A stretch of 64,000 nucleotides of DNA from Bacteroidota bacterium (GTDB lineage Bacteria > Bacteroidota > Bacteroidia > B-17B0 > Aurantibacillaceae). A program made the translations under genes and the position numbers. The notes under the pieces are model-generated. The model did no database searches and was not told the origin of the DNA. It was given only the letters and a program-made list of their open reading frames with translations. Of this stretch, positions 27,652 through 34,839 are shown in pieces. Where the stretch lies: assembly GCA_021155905.1 (NCBI GenBank), contig JAJNBG010000006.1, positions 1-64,000 on the forward strand. The letters are read 5' to 3'. Each line of letters opens with the position of its first letter. Within the stretch, counting starts at the first letter, position 1.

Positions 27652-28311
27652 TTATTTTGACCATCTTAATAGACCTCCGCCACAAACATAGGTTCCGTCT
27701 GGGTTTTTTTGGTAGCCAGTATATGAGTCGCCGCAGACGTATGACCCATTTGGGTTCTTTTGGAAGCCAGTATATGCACCACCACAAACATAAGTTCCAT
27801 CGGGATTTTTCTGATAACCCGAATAGGCACCACCACAAACATAAGTTCCATTAGGATTCTTCTGATAACCTGAGTAAGCGCCACCACAAACATATGTGCC
27901 ATCTGGATTTTTTTGATAACCTGAATATGAACCGCCACAAACATAAGTTCCATCAGGATTTTTTTGATAACCCGTATATGCACCACCACAAATGTAAGTG
28001 CCGTCGGGATTTTTTTGATAGCCCGAATATGCACCACCACAAACATAAGTTCCATCAGGATTTTTTTGATAACCCGTATATGCACCACCACAAATGTAAG
28101 TGCCGTCGGGATTTTTTTGATAACCTGAATAGGCGTCACCACAAATATAAGTTCCATCGGGATTTTTTTGATAACCTGAATAGGCACCCCCACAAACATA
28201 AGTTCCATTTGGGTTCTTTTGATAGCTTGTGTATGCTCCTCCACAAATGTAAGTGCCGTTAGGGTTTTTCTGATAGCCTGAATATCCTGTTGTAATTGGT
28301 CTTTTTGTCAT
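27652..28311 (-). CDS. Protein of twelve 17-residue Cys-repeats (GYQKNPDGTYVCGGAYT)
   Basis: Almost the whole 219-residue protein is twelve tandem copies of GYQKNPDGTYVCGGAYT after an 11-residue leader (MTKRPITTGYS) and before a short tail (GGLLRWSK). Variation is limited to D/N, V/I, A/S, S/T and G/D positions. Each unit carries one Cys, three Tyr and the NPDG turn. There is no signal peptide or membrane segment. I do not recognise a family. The repeats could form a stacked beta structure with a ladder of Cys residues able to bind metal or form disulphides; this is inference. It is flanked by intergenic repeats A and B and lies between two Abi-type genes. Confidence 0.7.
   Translation of the reverse strand: MTKRPITTGYSGYQKNPNGTYICGGAYTSYQKNPNGTYVCGGAYSGYQKNPDGTYICGDAYSGYQKNPDGTYICGGAYTGYQKNPDGTYVCGGAYSGYQKNPDGTYICGGAYTGYQKNPDGTYVCGGSYSGYQKNPDGTYVCGGAYSGYQKNPNGTYVCGGAYSGYQKNPDGTYVCGGAYTGFQKNPNGSYVCGDSYTGYQKNPDGTYVCGGGLLRWSK
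27666..28284. repeat. 51-bp coding minisatellite with a 102-bp higher-order copy
   Basis: DNA basis of the Cys-repeat gene: about twelve 51-bp units. An 80-base stretch (27941-28020) recurs identically 102 bases later (28043-28122), showing recent two-unit duplication and a likely copy-number-variable locus. Confidence 0.85.
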
Positions 28312-28360
28312 GATATATTTTTAGTATAAATTTATTTAAGGTAATTTATTCTTTCAAATT

Positions 28361-28450
28361 GGGTATAACGTTTTGAAGCCACTATAAACTTGCCTACGCT
28401 TTTACAAATGCTTTGTTGCAGGCAATATTTTGGTGCGTGTTGTTAGCTGC
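28361..28450. repeat. Intergenic repeat unit B (attC-like candidate)
   Basis: A unit of about 90 bases running from GGGTATAACG to TGTTAGCTGC. An inner stem TTGCCT (28390) / AGGCAA (28420) encloses GCTTTTACAAATGCTTTG, almost identical to unit A. The outer ends TATAAC and GTTA can pair. After it comes TAGTGCGGCC, close to AGTAGTGCGGC in unit A. Confidence 0.6.
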
Positions 28451-28514
28451 TAGTGCGGCCTACTTACTTCCTCGCCTTTCCTAGTCGAACATTAAAATTG
28501 CAATGATTCAGTAA

Positions 28515-29429
28515 TTACAACCCGTAATATTTTCCTAACGATTCAGCTAAAATACCTCCTGCCGCTCCGATACCAATCTGCCAAGTGCCTTCTACTGCCT
28601 TACTCAACATCTTTTTTATCCAACTGTTAACCTTGTCACTAAAGACGCCATTAATTGGAGCGTCCTCGTCTACAATTAAAAGTAATTCGTTTGTATCATC
28701 ATTAGTAACACCAGCAGAAATTAGCTTATCAGATAATGACTTTCTATCGCCTTTAAATATTTTAATATCTGCTTTTATTTTCGCATCGCTACCTGTGTTG
28801 ACAATGTTCCCGTCACCAGTATTATTAATAATTGTTTGACTCATGATTGTTGCTATTTGGTTTTTCTTTTCTTTAAGTTCTAATTCGGTAATGCCTCCAA
28901 ATTGTTCGTCAATTTTCAGCATGAAATCCAAGAGTTTCGCTCTAACTACTGATACGATTTCAATTATAGAAGACATTGGTAAGGATTTATGGACTTCAAT
29001 AATTTGAAAATGGGGATTACCCATCTGTCTTAAAGTATCTTCCCATAATCTAATTGCATTATCTGGGAAACGTACTGATATTGAGCCTGATGTTGCATTT
29101 TGGGACATTGTTTCCAATGTAGTAATACTGTCCTTCATATTAAAAGAGGTCATGTTTTTTCTCAATTTCTCGTCCTCAAATGGAATGGGAATTGGCGCAT
29201 TTTTGTAATGCATACTACCAAGCACATAGGAGCCGACAATGTTTGAAGTGAACCTTCTATAATTTGGAACATTTGATTCATCACTATATCCACTTAGTTC
29301 GTCAGTTGCCCAATTTGAAAGTTCATTAATTCTAAGCCTAGAAGCTAATAGTTTTGTCTTTAGAAGGACAGAGGAAACTGGCTTACTTGTGTCTACAAGT
29401 TCATTTATTATGTCGCTTATAAGTTGCAT
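28515..29429 (-). CDS. AbiTii-domain protein, putative abortive-infection gene
   Basis: A 304-residue protein. Residues 1-190 match the AbiTii domain layout: a start helix (LISDIINELVDTSKPVSSVL), then LLASRLRINELSNWATDELS, GYSDESNVPNYRRF and the later IRLWEDTLRQMGNPHFQI. Between about 205 and 235 lies an NNTGDGNIVNTGSDAKIKAD segment, typical of short beta-helix linkers in defence proteins. The C-terminus has a Gly-rich hydrophobic helix (GIGAAGGILAESLGKY) that may act on membrane. AbiTii is associated with phage abortive infection; the effector mechanism is unknown. It stands alone between repeat units B and C. Confidence 0.8.
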   Translation of the reverse strand: MQLISDIINELVDTSKPVSSVLLKTKLLASRLRINELSNWATDELSGYSDESNVPNYRRFTSNIVGSYVLGSMHYKNAPIPIPFEDEKLRKNMTSFNMKDSITTLETMSQNATSGSISVRFPDNAIRLWEDTLRQMGNPHFQIIEVHKSLPMSSIIEIVSVVRAKLLDFMLKIDEQFGGITELELKEKKNQIATIMSQTIINNTGDGNIVNTGSDAKIKADIKIFKGDRKSLSDKLISAGVTNDDTNELLLIVDEDAPINGVFSDKVNSWIKKMLSKAVEGTWQIGIGAAGGILAESLGKYYGL

Positions 29430-29499
29430 TACTTTAATTTTATTAGATACTATAATTTTGAATGAAGTGTGAAATAGATAGACTTCTTCTTGTCAACTC

Positions 29500-29613
29500 G
29501 AATTGTATGTTAGTTGCTCAGTCGCATTGTAGCTTTTTGCACCTAACAGTAGTCATCTCAAGCCTGTTTCCCGACGAATGCTTCCTAACAAAGATAAGTT
29601 TTCAAATGCATTC
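29500..29613. repeat. Intergenic repeat unit C (attC-like candidate)
   Basis: Contains TATGTTAGTTGCTCAGTCGC (compare TGTTAGCTGCTAGTGCGG in unit B), TAACAGTAGTCA (29544-29555, identical to 26630-26641) and CGAATGC..TAACAAAGATAA (29575-29597, almost identical to unit A). The 265-base gap 29430-29694 holds nothing else convincing apart from a -7 element. Confidence 0.55.
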
Positions 29614-29682
29614 TGACCGCAAAAGAAATCAACAACTTCTCAATTGCTATAAAATATAGCAAACCAATCCTATTTCTCATAG

Positions 29683-29690
29683 TAATTTTG
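29683..29690 (+). promoter_or_regulatory. -7 element TAATTTTG
   Basis: It matches TAnnTTTG four bases before the ATG at 29695, which would give a leaderless transcript or favour a later start. Confidence 0.4.
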
Positions 29691-29694
29691 TATT

Positions 29695-30036
29695 ATGGAA
29701 AAGACGAAAATTATTCATGTTCCCAAAGCCCAAGAGATGCTTGTGTACATGGAAATGTATATCCCGACCACCAAAGTGCAGGCAGAATCCTTGTTGAGGA
29801 AAATTTCAAGTAACCTTGAAATGCTGACCTTGTTGACATGTACGCAGGGAACTGCTCCAGATGAATGGGATAATATTGCGAAGCATATCTATACTGATTT
29901 GAACGAATTCATCAATTTAATTCAAAACTCATGTCTGGTCACAAATGCAATCCCAAAGAATGAACTTTATAGAGTCAACTTATATCTTGATGAGATGAAG
30001 GCTTTCGGAAAGCGTTTTAAACCAGAACAAAAGTAA
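29695..30036 (+). CDS. Hypothetical helical protein (113 aa)
   Basis: A 113-residue, all-helical, cytoplasmic protein (AESLLRKISSNLEMLTLLTC, DEWDNIAKHIYTDLNEFINL). The -7 element is so close that translation may begin at the second Met (MLVYMEMYIP, 29740). No family is recognised. It converges on the KAP-like NTPase gene, 23 bases away. It could be an unlinked small island gene. Confidence 0.55.
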   Translation: MEKTKIIHVPKAQEMLVYMEMYIPTTKVQAESLLRKISSNLEMLTLLTCTQGTAPDEWDNIAKHIYTDLNEFINLIQNSCLVTNAIPKNELYRVNLYLDEMKAFGKRFKPEQK

Positions 30037-30059
30037 GACGTCTCATTTTTGCTTTACTT

Positions 30060-31496
30060 CTAAATTAATTGGTTTTTCCTTAGAATTTTAACGGCTAATA
30101 ATAAATCCCCCCAAAAATGAATTTTGTATAAATTTTTAATTGATGATTTATTCTGTTCTAAAGTGTATCCCCTGTTTGCAGATTTCCATATCAAAGCTAA
30201 TTGCTCTCCGTGGTAAGCATAATACGCCTCGCCACTGGTATTTAATCCACTTTTATCTACAACTAGTACAGGTAAGATGTAATTTAAATAAGCTTCATTA
30301 AAGTCCTTTATGTCATCTTTTATAGCCTTATTTTGCGAGTACATGTCAGTTATATCCTCTAAGGTGATTTTCAAATTTTCGTAGCTACCCAAGACTTCAA
30401 TTAGAAAAAGCGACACATCAAACAATACCAATTGTTTAATAGGAGAATGACTCTTTTGAAATGTGGAATTCATTCTCGAAGAAATATCAATGCTTTCAAT
30501 ATTTTTTAGTCTCCTCATATTTAACTTACCATTGATAATAAAAGTTGTTAGCAATTCGGCTAATAATCTCAAATCGTTATTTTCCAAATAAAATCTATTA
30601 CGTTGATTTTTTTGCAATTCTCTAAATAGAAAGTCTTCAATAACTTTCTGATTTGTAAAATCAAATACGGTTTTAGAATAGAATTTATCAATATATCCGT
30701 TGAAGTCAACTGATTGACCATAAATATGAGCATAAATTCGTCTTATGTTTAAAAGGTCACAGACTAAAATTACCTTATCAAAACCGAATTTGTTTTTCTT
30801 ACCGTCAATGTCAAGATGTGCGGAAAACACATTTAAAATTCTGAAAATATGCGCTGGGTCAATCCTATCTAAGTCGTCTATTACTAAGATATTTTCTTTA
30901 TTCCCTTCTTTGTCTAATTTTATCCTTGTTAAGACATTTTGAATTGTTTTTGTAAATAAATCAAATTCATAAATGCTACCAGTTTTAGTCTGAAGTTCAG
31001 TTAAATAGTCTGAAAATACTTCATGTTCATCTTTTGATTCTTCATCGCAGGCTTTAATCATTTCATCCTTTACTTTATTCAGTTCCTCAAATATTTGGAA
31101 TAAGTCTTTGCCGACGTTGGGTACAAATAACAGTAATTTTGAAGCTAATACATGAGCGTTTGATTTCAAATATTTTTTCATTCCTTTTGTGATACCAAAA
31201 TCTTTAGCTTTCACAGGAAATTTATTTTCAATCAGCGAATAAATCAAGTCATACTTAATGTATTGAAATATGTCCTCATTAGTTGCAACAGAATAGTTTA
31301 CTGGACTTATATGAAAGAAATTATAGTTTTTTGCTGGAAACTCTTTAATGCCATTCTCAACACTTGAAATTTGTTTCAAAAAAGTAGTTTTGCCATATCC
31401 GTACGGTGCAGAAAATATTATTCTGGTATTCTCCTCACTTTCAATGTGTTCATGAAACCTCTTCGCTTCTAAGCCATAAATTGGAATTTTATCCAT
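30060..31496 (-). CDS. KAP-like P-loop NTPase, putative defence protein
   Basis: A 478-residue predicted NTPase. Walker A is APYGYGKTTFL (about residues 30-40) and Walker B is NILVIDDLDRIDP (about 202-214), with the KVILVCDLLNIRRIYAH sensor region after it. This order and the DDLDR motif fit the KAP/STAND-like ATPase group, several of which act in phage exclusion. No TM insertion, a KAP hallmark, is obvious, although a hydrophobic helix occurs at about 118-126 (SKLLLFVPN). The C-terminal 150 residues have no recognisable effector. It lies alone; the XRE regulator gene follows upstream on the same strand, 150 bases away. Confidence 0.75.
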   Translation of the reverse strand: MDKIPIYGLEAKRFHEHIESEENTRIIFSAPYGYGKTTFLKQISSVENGIKEFPAKNYNFFHISPVNYSVATNEDIFQYIKYDLIYSLIENKFPVKAKDFGITKGMKKYLKSNAHVLASKLLLFVPNVGKDLFQIFEELNKVKDEMIKACDEESKDEHEVFSDYLTELQTKTGSIYEFDLFTKTIQNVLTRIKLDKEGNKENILVIDDLDRIDPAHIFRILNVFSAHLDIDGKKNKFGFDKVILVCDLLNIRRIYAHIYGQSVDFNGYIDKFYSKTVFDFTNQKVIEDFLFRELQKNQRNRFYLENNDLRLLAELLTTFIINGKLNMRRLKNIESIDISSRMNSTFQKSHSPIKQLVLFDVSLFLIEVLGSYENLKITLEDITDMYSQNKAIKDDIKDFNEAYLNYILPVLVVDKSGLNTSGEAYYAYHGEQLALIWKSANRGYTLEQNKSSIKNLYKIHFWGDLLLAVKILRKNQLI

Positions 31497-31649
31497 TGTA
31501 GTTATTTTATTGGTGATGTAAGATTTAACAATTATTGAAATTCGACATTACAAGTAAATATAAGATTAGTCGAATAATAAACCATTATTTGTCACGGTAT
31601 GTGAAATGATAATCAGTAACGGTGGATTTACTTCGGTTGGAAAAGTTGT

Positions 31650-31931
31650 TTAGATAGATTTGCGTCCGTTAACTTGGTCGAACCCTTCGGAAAAAAACTC
31701 CTTCAGAGTTACGTCTAGGGAATTTAACAACTTAACTAATGTATCGAACTGAATATTACCGCCAGTTTCATACTTGCCATATTGCGCCCTTCCAATACCA
31801 TTATCAAAAGCAAAATGCTCATAATTGGTATAACCTCTATCGATTCTAAACTTTTTTAATCTTTTACCAAGCATTTTAAGATATTCCTCGCTTTCAGGAG
31901 CATTCTTCTTAATAGTTGATTTCTGTTTCAT
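31650..31931 (-). CDS. XRE-family HTH transcriptional regulator
   Basis: A small DNA-binding protein of 93 residues from the preferred ATG (31931); a GTG four codons upstream is the alternative. The HTH_3 fold is visible in GKRLKKFRIDRGYTNYEHFA, FDNGIGRAQYGKYETGGNIQ and FDTLVKLLNSLDVTLKEFF. It faces the small lipoprotein gene at 32048. The 104-base gap between them contains three related inverted half-sites (31958-32002), so autoregulation and control of the divergent gene are likely. Confidence 0.85.
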   Translation of the reverse strand: MKQKSTIKKNAPESEEYLKMLGKRLKKFRIDRGYTNYEHFAFDNGIGRAQYGKYETGGNIQFDTLVKLLNSLDVTLKEFFSEGFDQVNGRKSI

Positions 31932-31957
31932 GTACCAAAACACGACAAAATACCCCT

Positions 31958-32002
31958 TATTTATTACCTGTTAATAAATACCTTTTAAAATAGGTATTTA
32001 TT
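31958..32002. promoter_or_regulatory. Operator-like palindromes between divergent genes
   Basis: Two overlapping perfect inverted repeats: TATTTATTA / TAATAAATA (31958-31966, 31972-31980) and AATAAATACC / GGTATTTATT (31973-31982, 31993-32002). Three half-sites of one motif lie between the XRE gene and the lipoprotein gene, next to a -7 element. Confidence 0.7.
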
Positions 32003-32005
32003 TTT

Positions 32006-32013
32006 TATATTTG
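32006..32013 (+). promoter_or_regulatory. -7 element TATATTTG
   Basis: It matches TAnnTTTG immediately after the last operator half-site and 34 bases before the ATG at 32048, so bound regulator would block the promoter. Confidence 0.6.
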
Positions 32014-32047
32014 CTTCGGTAAAATACAAATCTGAAAAACAAATCTT

Positions 32048-32332
32048 ATGAAAATAAAATCAATCGTAGCTGTCCTATTAATAGCATCATCTCTACCAAG
32101 TTGCAAGAAGCAATACACCTGTGAATGCACAACAATGTATTCGATATCTGGTCAATCTAGCACTGAAACTACAGGGGACACTTACAGTGAAAAAATGAAG
32201 GAAAAACAAGCAGACGCTGCTTGCGATGAAACAGAGGCAAAGTTAAGCAAGGCGAGCAAAGACCATGCTGCTGATGTCGAATATTTCTCAGGTGAAACAA
32301 CTACTGCTACTACTACATGCAAGCTTAAATAA
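32048..32332 (+). CDS. Small lipoprotein (94 aa)
   Basis: MKIKSIVAVLLIASSLPSCK is a lipoprotein signal peptide with a Cys at residue 19. The mature protein is Thr/Ser/Lys-rich and has four more Cys (CECTT, AACDE, TTTCKL), which suggest disulphides in the envelope. The length and composition are like many small Bacteroidota lipoproteins of unknown role. It sits directly behind the operator region, so it is the likely target of the divergent XRE regulator. It is not a clear toxin or antitoxin. Confidence 0.7.
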   Translation: MKIKSIVAVLLIASSLPSCKKQYTCECTTMYSISGQSSTETTGDTYSEKMKEKQADAACDETEAKLSKASKDHAADVEYFSGETTTATTTCKLK

Positions 32333-32365
32333 TAATAAAGCTTTGTTGACAAAATTAGCATACGA

Positions 32366-32920
32366 ATGAATCAACAAGTTCAATATCAGATTCATAAATT
32401 GATTCTTAAATCCTTAGTTGAAGAAGACCAAGCTGAGCCGAGTATTTTTGAAAATGAAAACGACTTCAGGAAACAACTTGGAATTGGACAGGATAATGCG
32501 CTTTATTTTCACCAGCAACTATGTCTGCTACTCTCTAGGAAATACATACACATGAATTGCCTGGAATCAGGTAAATTGTGTTACACTATCACAGGTAGAG
32601 GCATTGAATCGCACGGAACGTCACTTTGGCTGGAAAAAATGGAGAAATCTATTACCTATTTCAACTGGGATAACGAAAGTTCAAACACCACATTTATACC
32701 AAGACATACCATAAACAGTTTTGCCATAAATGATAAGAAAAAGCTTACAATAACTTTAACAACTGGAAAATGTATGCTTATTCTGAACGGGGATAACCTT
32801 TTTCAAAGTAAAACTATTATTGAGGCACCTGAGCTCAACCATAGTGAAGATGTTGAAGGTTTTAAGACTTTTCACTTCGTATCCCGAAAGCCGTTATTCA
32901 TTAGCTATATATTAGAATAA
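32366..32920 (+). CDS. Hypothetical cytoplasmic protein (184 aa)
   Basis: A soluble protein of unknown family. The first 90 residues look like a winged helix (IHKLILKSLVEEDQAEPSIF, LLSRKYIHMNCLESGKLCYT, ITGRGIES). A beta-rich second half (INSFAINDKKKLTITLTTGK) follows. It is 33 bases after the lipoprotein gene in the same orientation and may share its transcript, although no link in function can be seen. Confidence 0.6.
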   Translation: MNQQVQYQIHKLILKSLVEEDQAEPSIFENENDFRKQLGIGQDNALYFHQQLCLLLSRKYIHMNCLESGKLCYTITGRGIESHGTSLWLEKMEKSITYFNWDNESSNTTFIPRHTINSFAINDKKKLTITLTTGKCMLILNGDNLFQSKTIIEAPELNHSEDVEGFKTFHFVSRKPLFISYILE

Positions 32921-32990
32921 CAATCTTTCTCAGAACATCCTTCATTTACTTCATAGCATTTTTAAATTGGTGGTTTCCAACTAAACCTTT

Positions 32991-33131
32991 ATGAGTATGA
33001 AAAAACGTTCAAGAAAACTGAAAGTGTACAAAAAGTATGTTAGCAGAGGCTCTAGTCGCTATGTCGGAATGCCAGAGATAAGACTTTGCGGTATCTGGCT
33101 AAAGCAAGCTGGCTTTGAATTGGCAGAATAA
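32991..33131 (+). CDS. SymE-like type I toxin (46 aa)
   Basis: A short frame with the start MSMKKRSRKLKVYKK and the core SRYVGMPEIRLCGIWLKQAG, then FELAE and stop. Arg/Lys-rich start followed by (R)Y.G.PEIRL.G.WL..AGF is the SymE toxin signature (an AbrB-fold relative whose E. coli member is an SOS-induced, RNA-associated toxin repressed by antisense RNA SymR). It is shorter than E. coli SymE and keeps essentially the conserved core. The antisense antitoxin RNA would overlap the 5' end on the minus strand; I cannot see it directly. A terminator follows at 33223. It is too short for a usual ORF cut-off. Confidence 0.75.
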   Translation: MSMKKRSRKLKVYKKYVSRGSSRYVGMPEIRLCGIWLKQAGFELAE

Positions 33132-33222
33132 TTACGGTTCGCCATTCCAAGAATCGCATCATTATAATATCAGATACTTAGGCTGCTACTTAATGTAATT
33201 TTTTGGACAAAATTGAATAACT

Positions 33223-33250
33223 ATCCTCATGCAAATGTGGGGATTTTTTA
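33223..33250 (+). terminator. Rho-independent terminator
   Basis: A 7-pair stem ATCCTCA / TGGGGAT (one G-T pair) with an 8-base loop and a T-run. It ends the transcript of the SymE-like gene, about 90 bases after its stop. Confidence 0.75.
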
Positions 33251-33283
33251 TTTCAACAAAGTGCTTTGAACCCCTTGATAATG

Positions 33284-33505
33284 TCATTCAGTCACTTTAC
33301 TTATGGTAGCAATATCATCCCCGTACATATTGTAAATCAATTCTTCTTTCCCATTCTCGTTTAAATATTTCATTGTCCAAGACATTCGGCAAAAGTCCAA
33401 AAGTTTAAATTTTATCCTTTCACCACACCATTCAAATTCATATTGTTCACCAACCTTTAAATTCTCAATTATTGCCCTTACAGTTTCGCTGTTATTTGTT
33501 TTCAT
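33284..33505 (-). CDS. Hypothetical protein (73 aa)
   Basis: A small soluble protein: a helical start (NNSETVRAIIENLKVGEQYE), then beta-type segments (FEWCGERIKFKLLDFCRMSW). No family is recognised. It is convergent with the SymE-like gene and divergent from the gene at 33590. Codon use is like its island neighbours. Confidence 0.5.
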   Translation of the reverse strand: MKTNNSETVRAIIENLKVGEQYEFEWCGERIKFKLLDFCRMSWTMKYLNENGKEELIYNMYGDDIATISKVTE

Positions 33506-33589
33506 AGTACAAAATTATGTTCAGAAAAAATGATTTAATGCTATAAAATGTAGCATTTTAAGAATTGATAATAACTTATCTTTACTGTT

Positions 33590-33961
33590 ATGAATACACC
33601 TGATTTGCGATTTGCTTGGGATTTTCCACTTGCTGAAATTCAAACACCTTATGGCTCTCAATTAAACCATGATGGATTGGCAGAAAAGCTGATTGAAAAA
33701 GCGCATAGATATAGGCCACACGAAACAATGCATATACATAATCAAATAATGAACCTTTCGGATTCTCTTAAAATGATTCACAATACATTTTGGAAAAAAA
33801 GGTATACCGATGAAGACAGGAAAACAGCTAGGAGAGTATTTAATAAAGAAATTAAGGTGTTGAATTATGATTTAATTAAGGTATTTGAAAAAACAGCGGA
33901 TAAAGAAACGGAAAAAGACATAAAAGCATTGCTAACAATTGCCATTAGATATTTGAAATAA
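33590..33961 (+). CDS. Hypothetical helical protein (123 aa)
   Basis: A soluble, helix-rich protein (NHDGLAEKLIEKAHRYRPHE, DRKTARRVFNKEIKVLNYDL). The sequence TMHIHNQIMNLSDSLKMIHN includes a His-x-His. No family is recognised. It has a possible weak -7 element upstream (TATCTTTA). The 32-residue frame at 33962 is directly downstream of its stop. Confidence 0.55.
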   Translation: MNTPDLRFAWDFPLAEIQTPYGSQLNHDGLAEKLIEKAHRYRPHETMHIHNQIMNLSDSLKMIHNTFWKKRYTDEDRKTARRVFNKEIKVLNYDLIKVFEKTADKETEKDIKALLTIAIRYLK

Positions 33962-34060
33962 ATGAAAACTGTAAAACACATATTCAATTGTTTAGGAATA
34001 CTTTTCTTAACTCATCCGAGCAAATGGGAGTGGGAATTTAAAAAATTGAAAAATAAGTAA
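33962..34060 (+). CDS. Very small ORF (32 aa), doubtful
   Basis: The ATG begins one base after the stop of the 123-residue gene. The frame reads MKTVKHIFNCLGILFLTHPS and then KWEWEFKKLKNK, giving one short hydrophobic stretch (about 8-18) and a basic end. Coupled position is the only support. It may be noise. Confidence 0.25.
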   Translation: MKTVKHIFNCLGILFLTHPSKWEWEFKKLKNK

Positions 34061-34105
34061 AAAATGGATTTGTTTAAATTTATCTAACTAAATCAATACT
34101 ATAGC

Positions 34106-34822
34106 ATGTGTTACCATAAATCTGTTCCCGATAAAGCCAAATTAAATAAGCTATTTGACAATTCTGTCAATACAGACAAATGGGAAAAACAATATCACCA
34201 TATATCTGGGTTTTCATTTAAGGAACTACCAGTTTTGACTTCTGAAAAGCCGTCTCACATTCAAGCTTTTAAATGGGGCTTGATTCCTTCATGGGTCAAG
34301 ACGCAGGAACAGGCAAAAGAATCAGCCTCCTTCTGTTTAAATGCGAAATCCGAGACTATTTTTAGTAAACCCTCATTTCGAACAATAACCAAGAAGCGTT
34401 GTTTGATTTTTACCGATGGTTTTTACGAATGGCGAGACGTTAATAAAAAGAAATATCCATACTTTATTCATCTGAAAGAGCAAGATGCTTTCGCTTTCGG
34501 TGGACTTTACGATGAGTGGGTGAATAAAGAAACTGGGGAAATATCCAGTACCACGTCAATTATCACTACTGAAGCTAATCCACTAATGGCAAAGATTCAT
34601 AATTTAAAACTTCGTATGCCTTTGATTTTTGATAAACAAACAATGTTTGAATGGATTAAACCTGATTTATCCAAGGAGCACCTTCAGGAATTAATGAAGC
34701 CGTTTCCTGAATCCAAAATGGAGGCGTATACTATATCGAAACTAATTACCTCTCGCTCCGAAAATCCGAATCAGGAACGTGTGAAAGAACCATTCTCTTA
34801 CCCTGAATTAACTGAATTATAA
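34106..34822 (+). CDS. SOS response-associated peptidase (HMCES/YedK family)
   Basis: Family proteins form a DNA-protein crosslink at abasic sites in single-stranded DNA through their N-terminal Cys. The catalytic Cys2 is present after Met removal (MCYHKSV). Other motifs are FKWGLIPSWV, LNAKSETIFSKPSFRTITKK, the DGFYEW block with its Glu, and IHNLKLRMPLIF with its His. The 238-residue length is normal. It shares the island with RmuC and a SymE-like toxin, all of which could be linked to DNA damage; no shared regulator site was identified. Confidence 0.9.
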   Translation: MCYHKSVPDKAKLNKLFDNSVNTDKWEKQYHHISGFSFKELPVLTSEKPSHIQAFKWGLIPSWVKTQEQAKESASFCLNAKSETIFSKPSFRTITKKRCLIFTDGFYEWRDVNKKKYPYFIHLKEQDAFAFGGLYDEWVNKETGEISSTTSIITTEANPLMAKIHNLKLRMPLIFDKQTMFEWIKPDLSKEHLQELMKPFPESKMEAYTISKLITSRSENPNQERVKEPFSYPELTEL

Positions 34823-34839
34823 ATCTAACTTTCAACAAT

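Noticed and set aside
27894-28262. Plus-strand and second minus-strand open frames across the Cys-repeat gene
   Set aside because: They arise because a 51-base repeat keeps every frame open; only the frame with conserved NPDGTY units shows protein-like variation.
27652-28311. CRISPR array (regular 51-base repeats)
   Set aside because: Units are contiguous with no unique spacers and form a continuous reading frame, so this is a coding minisatellite.
29462-29659. 65-residue plus-strand frame over repeat unit C
   Set aside because: It spans the intergenic repeat and has no start or protein-like features.
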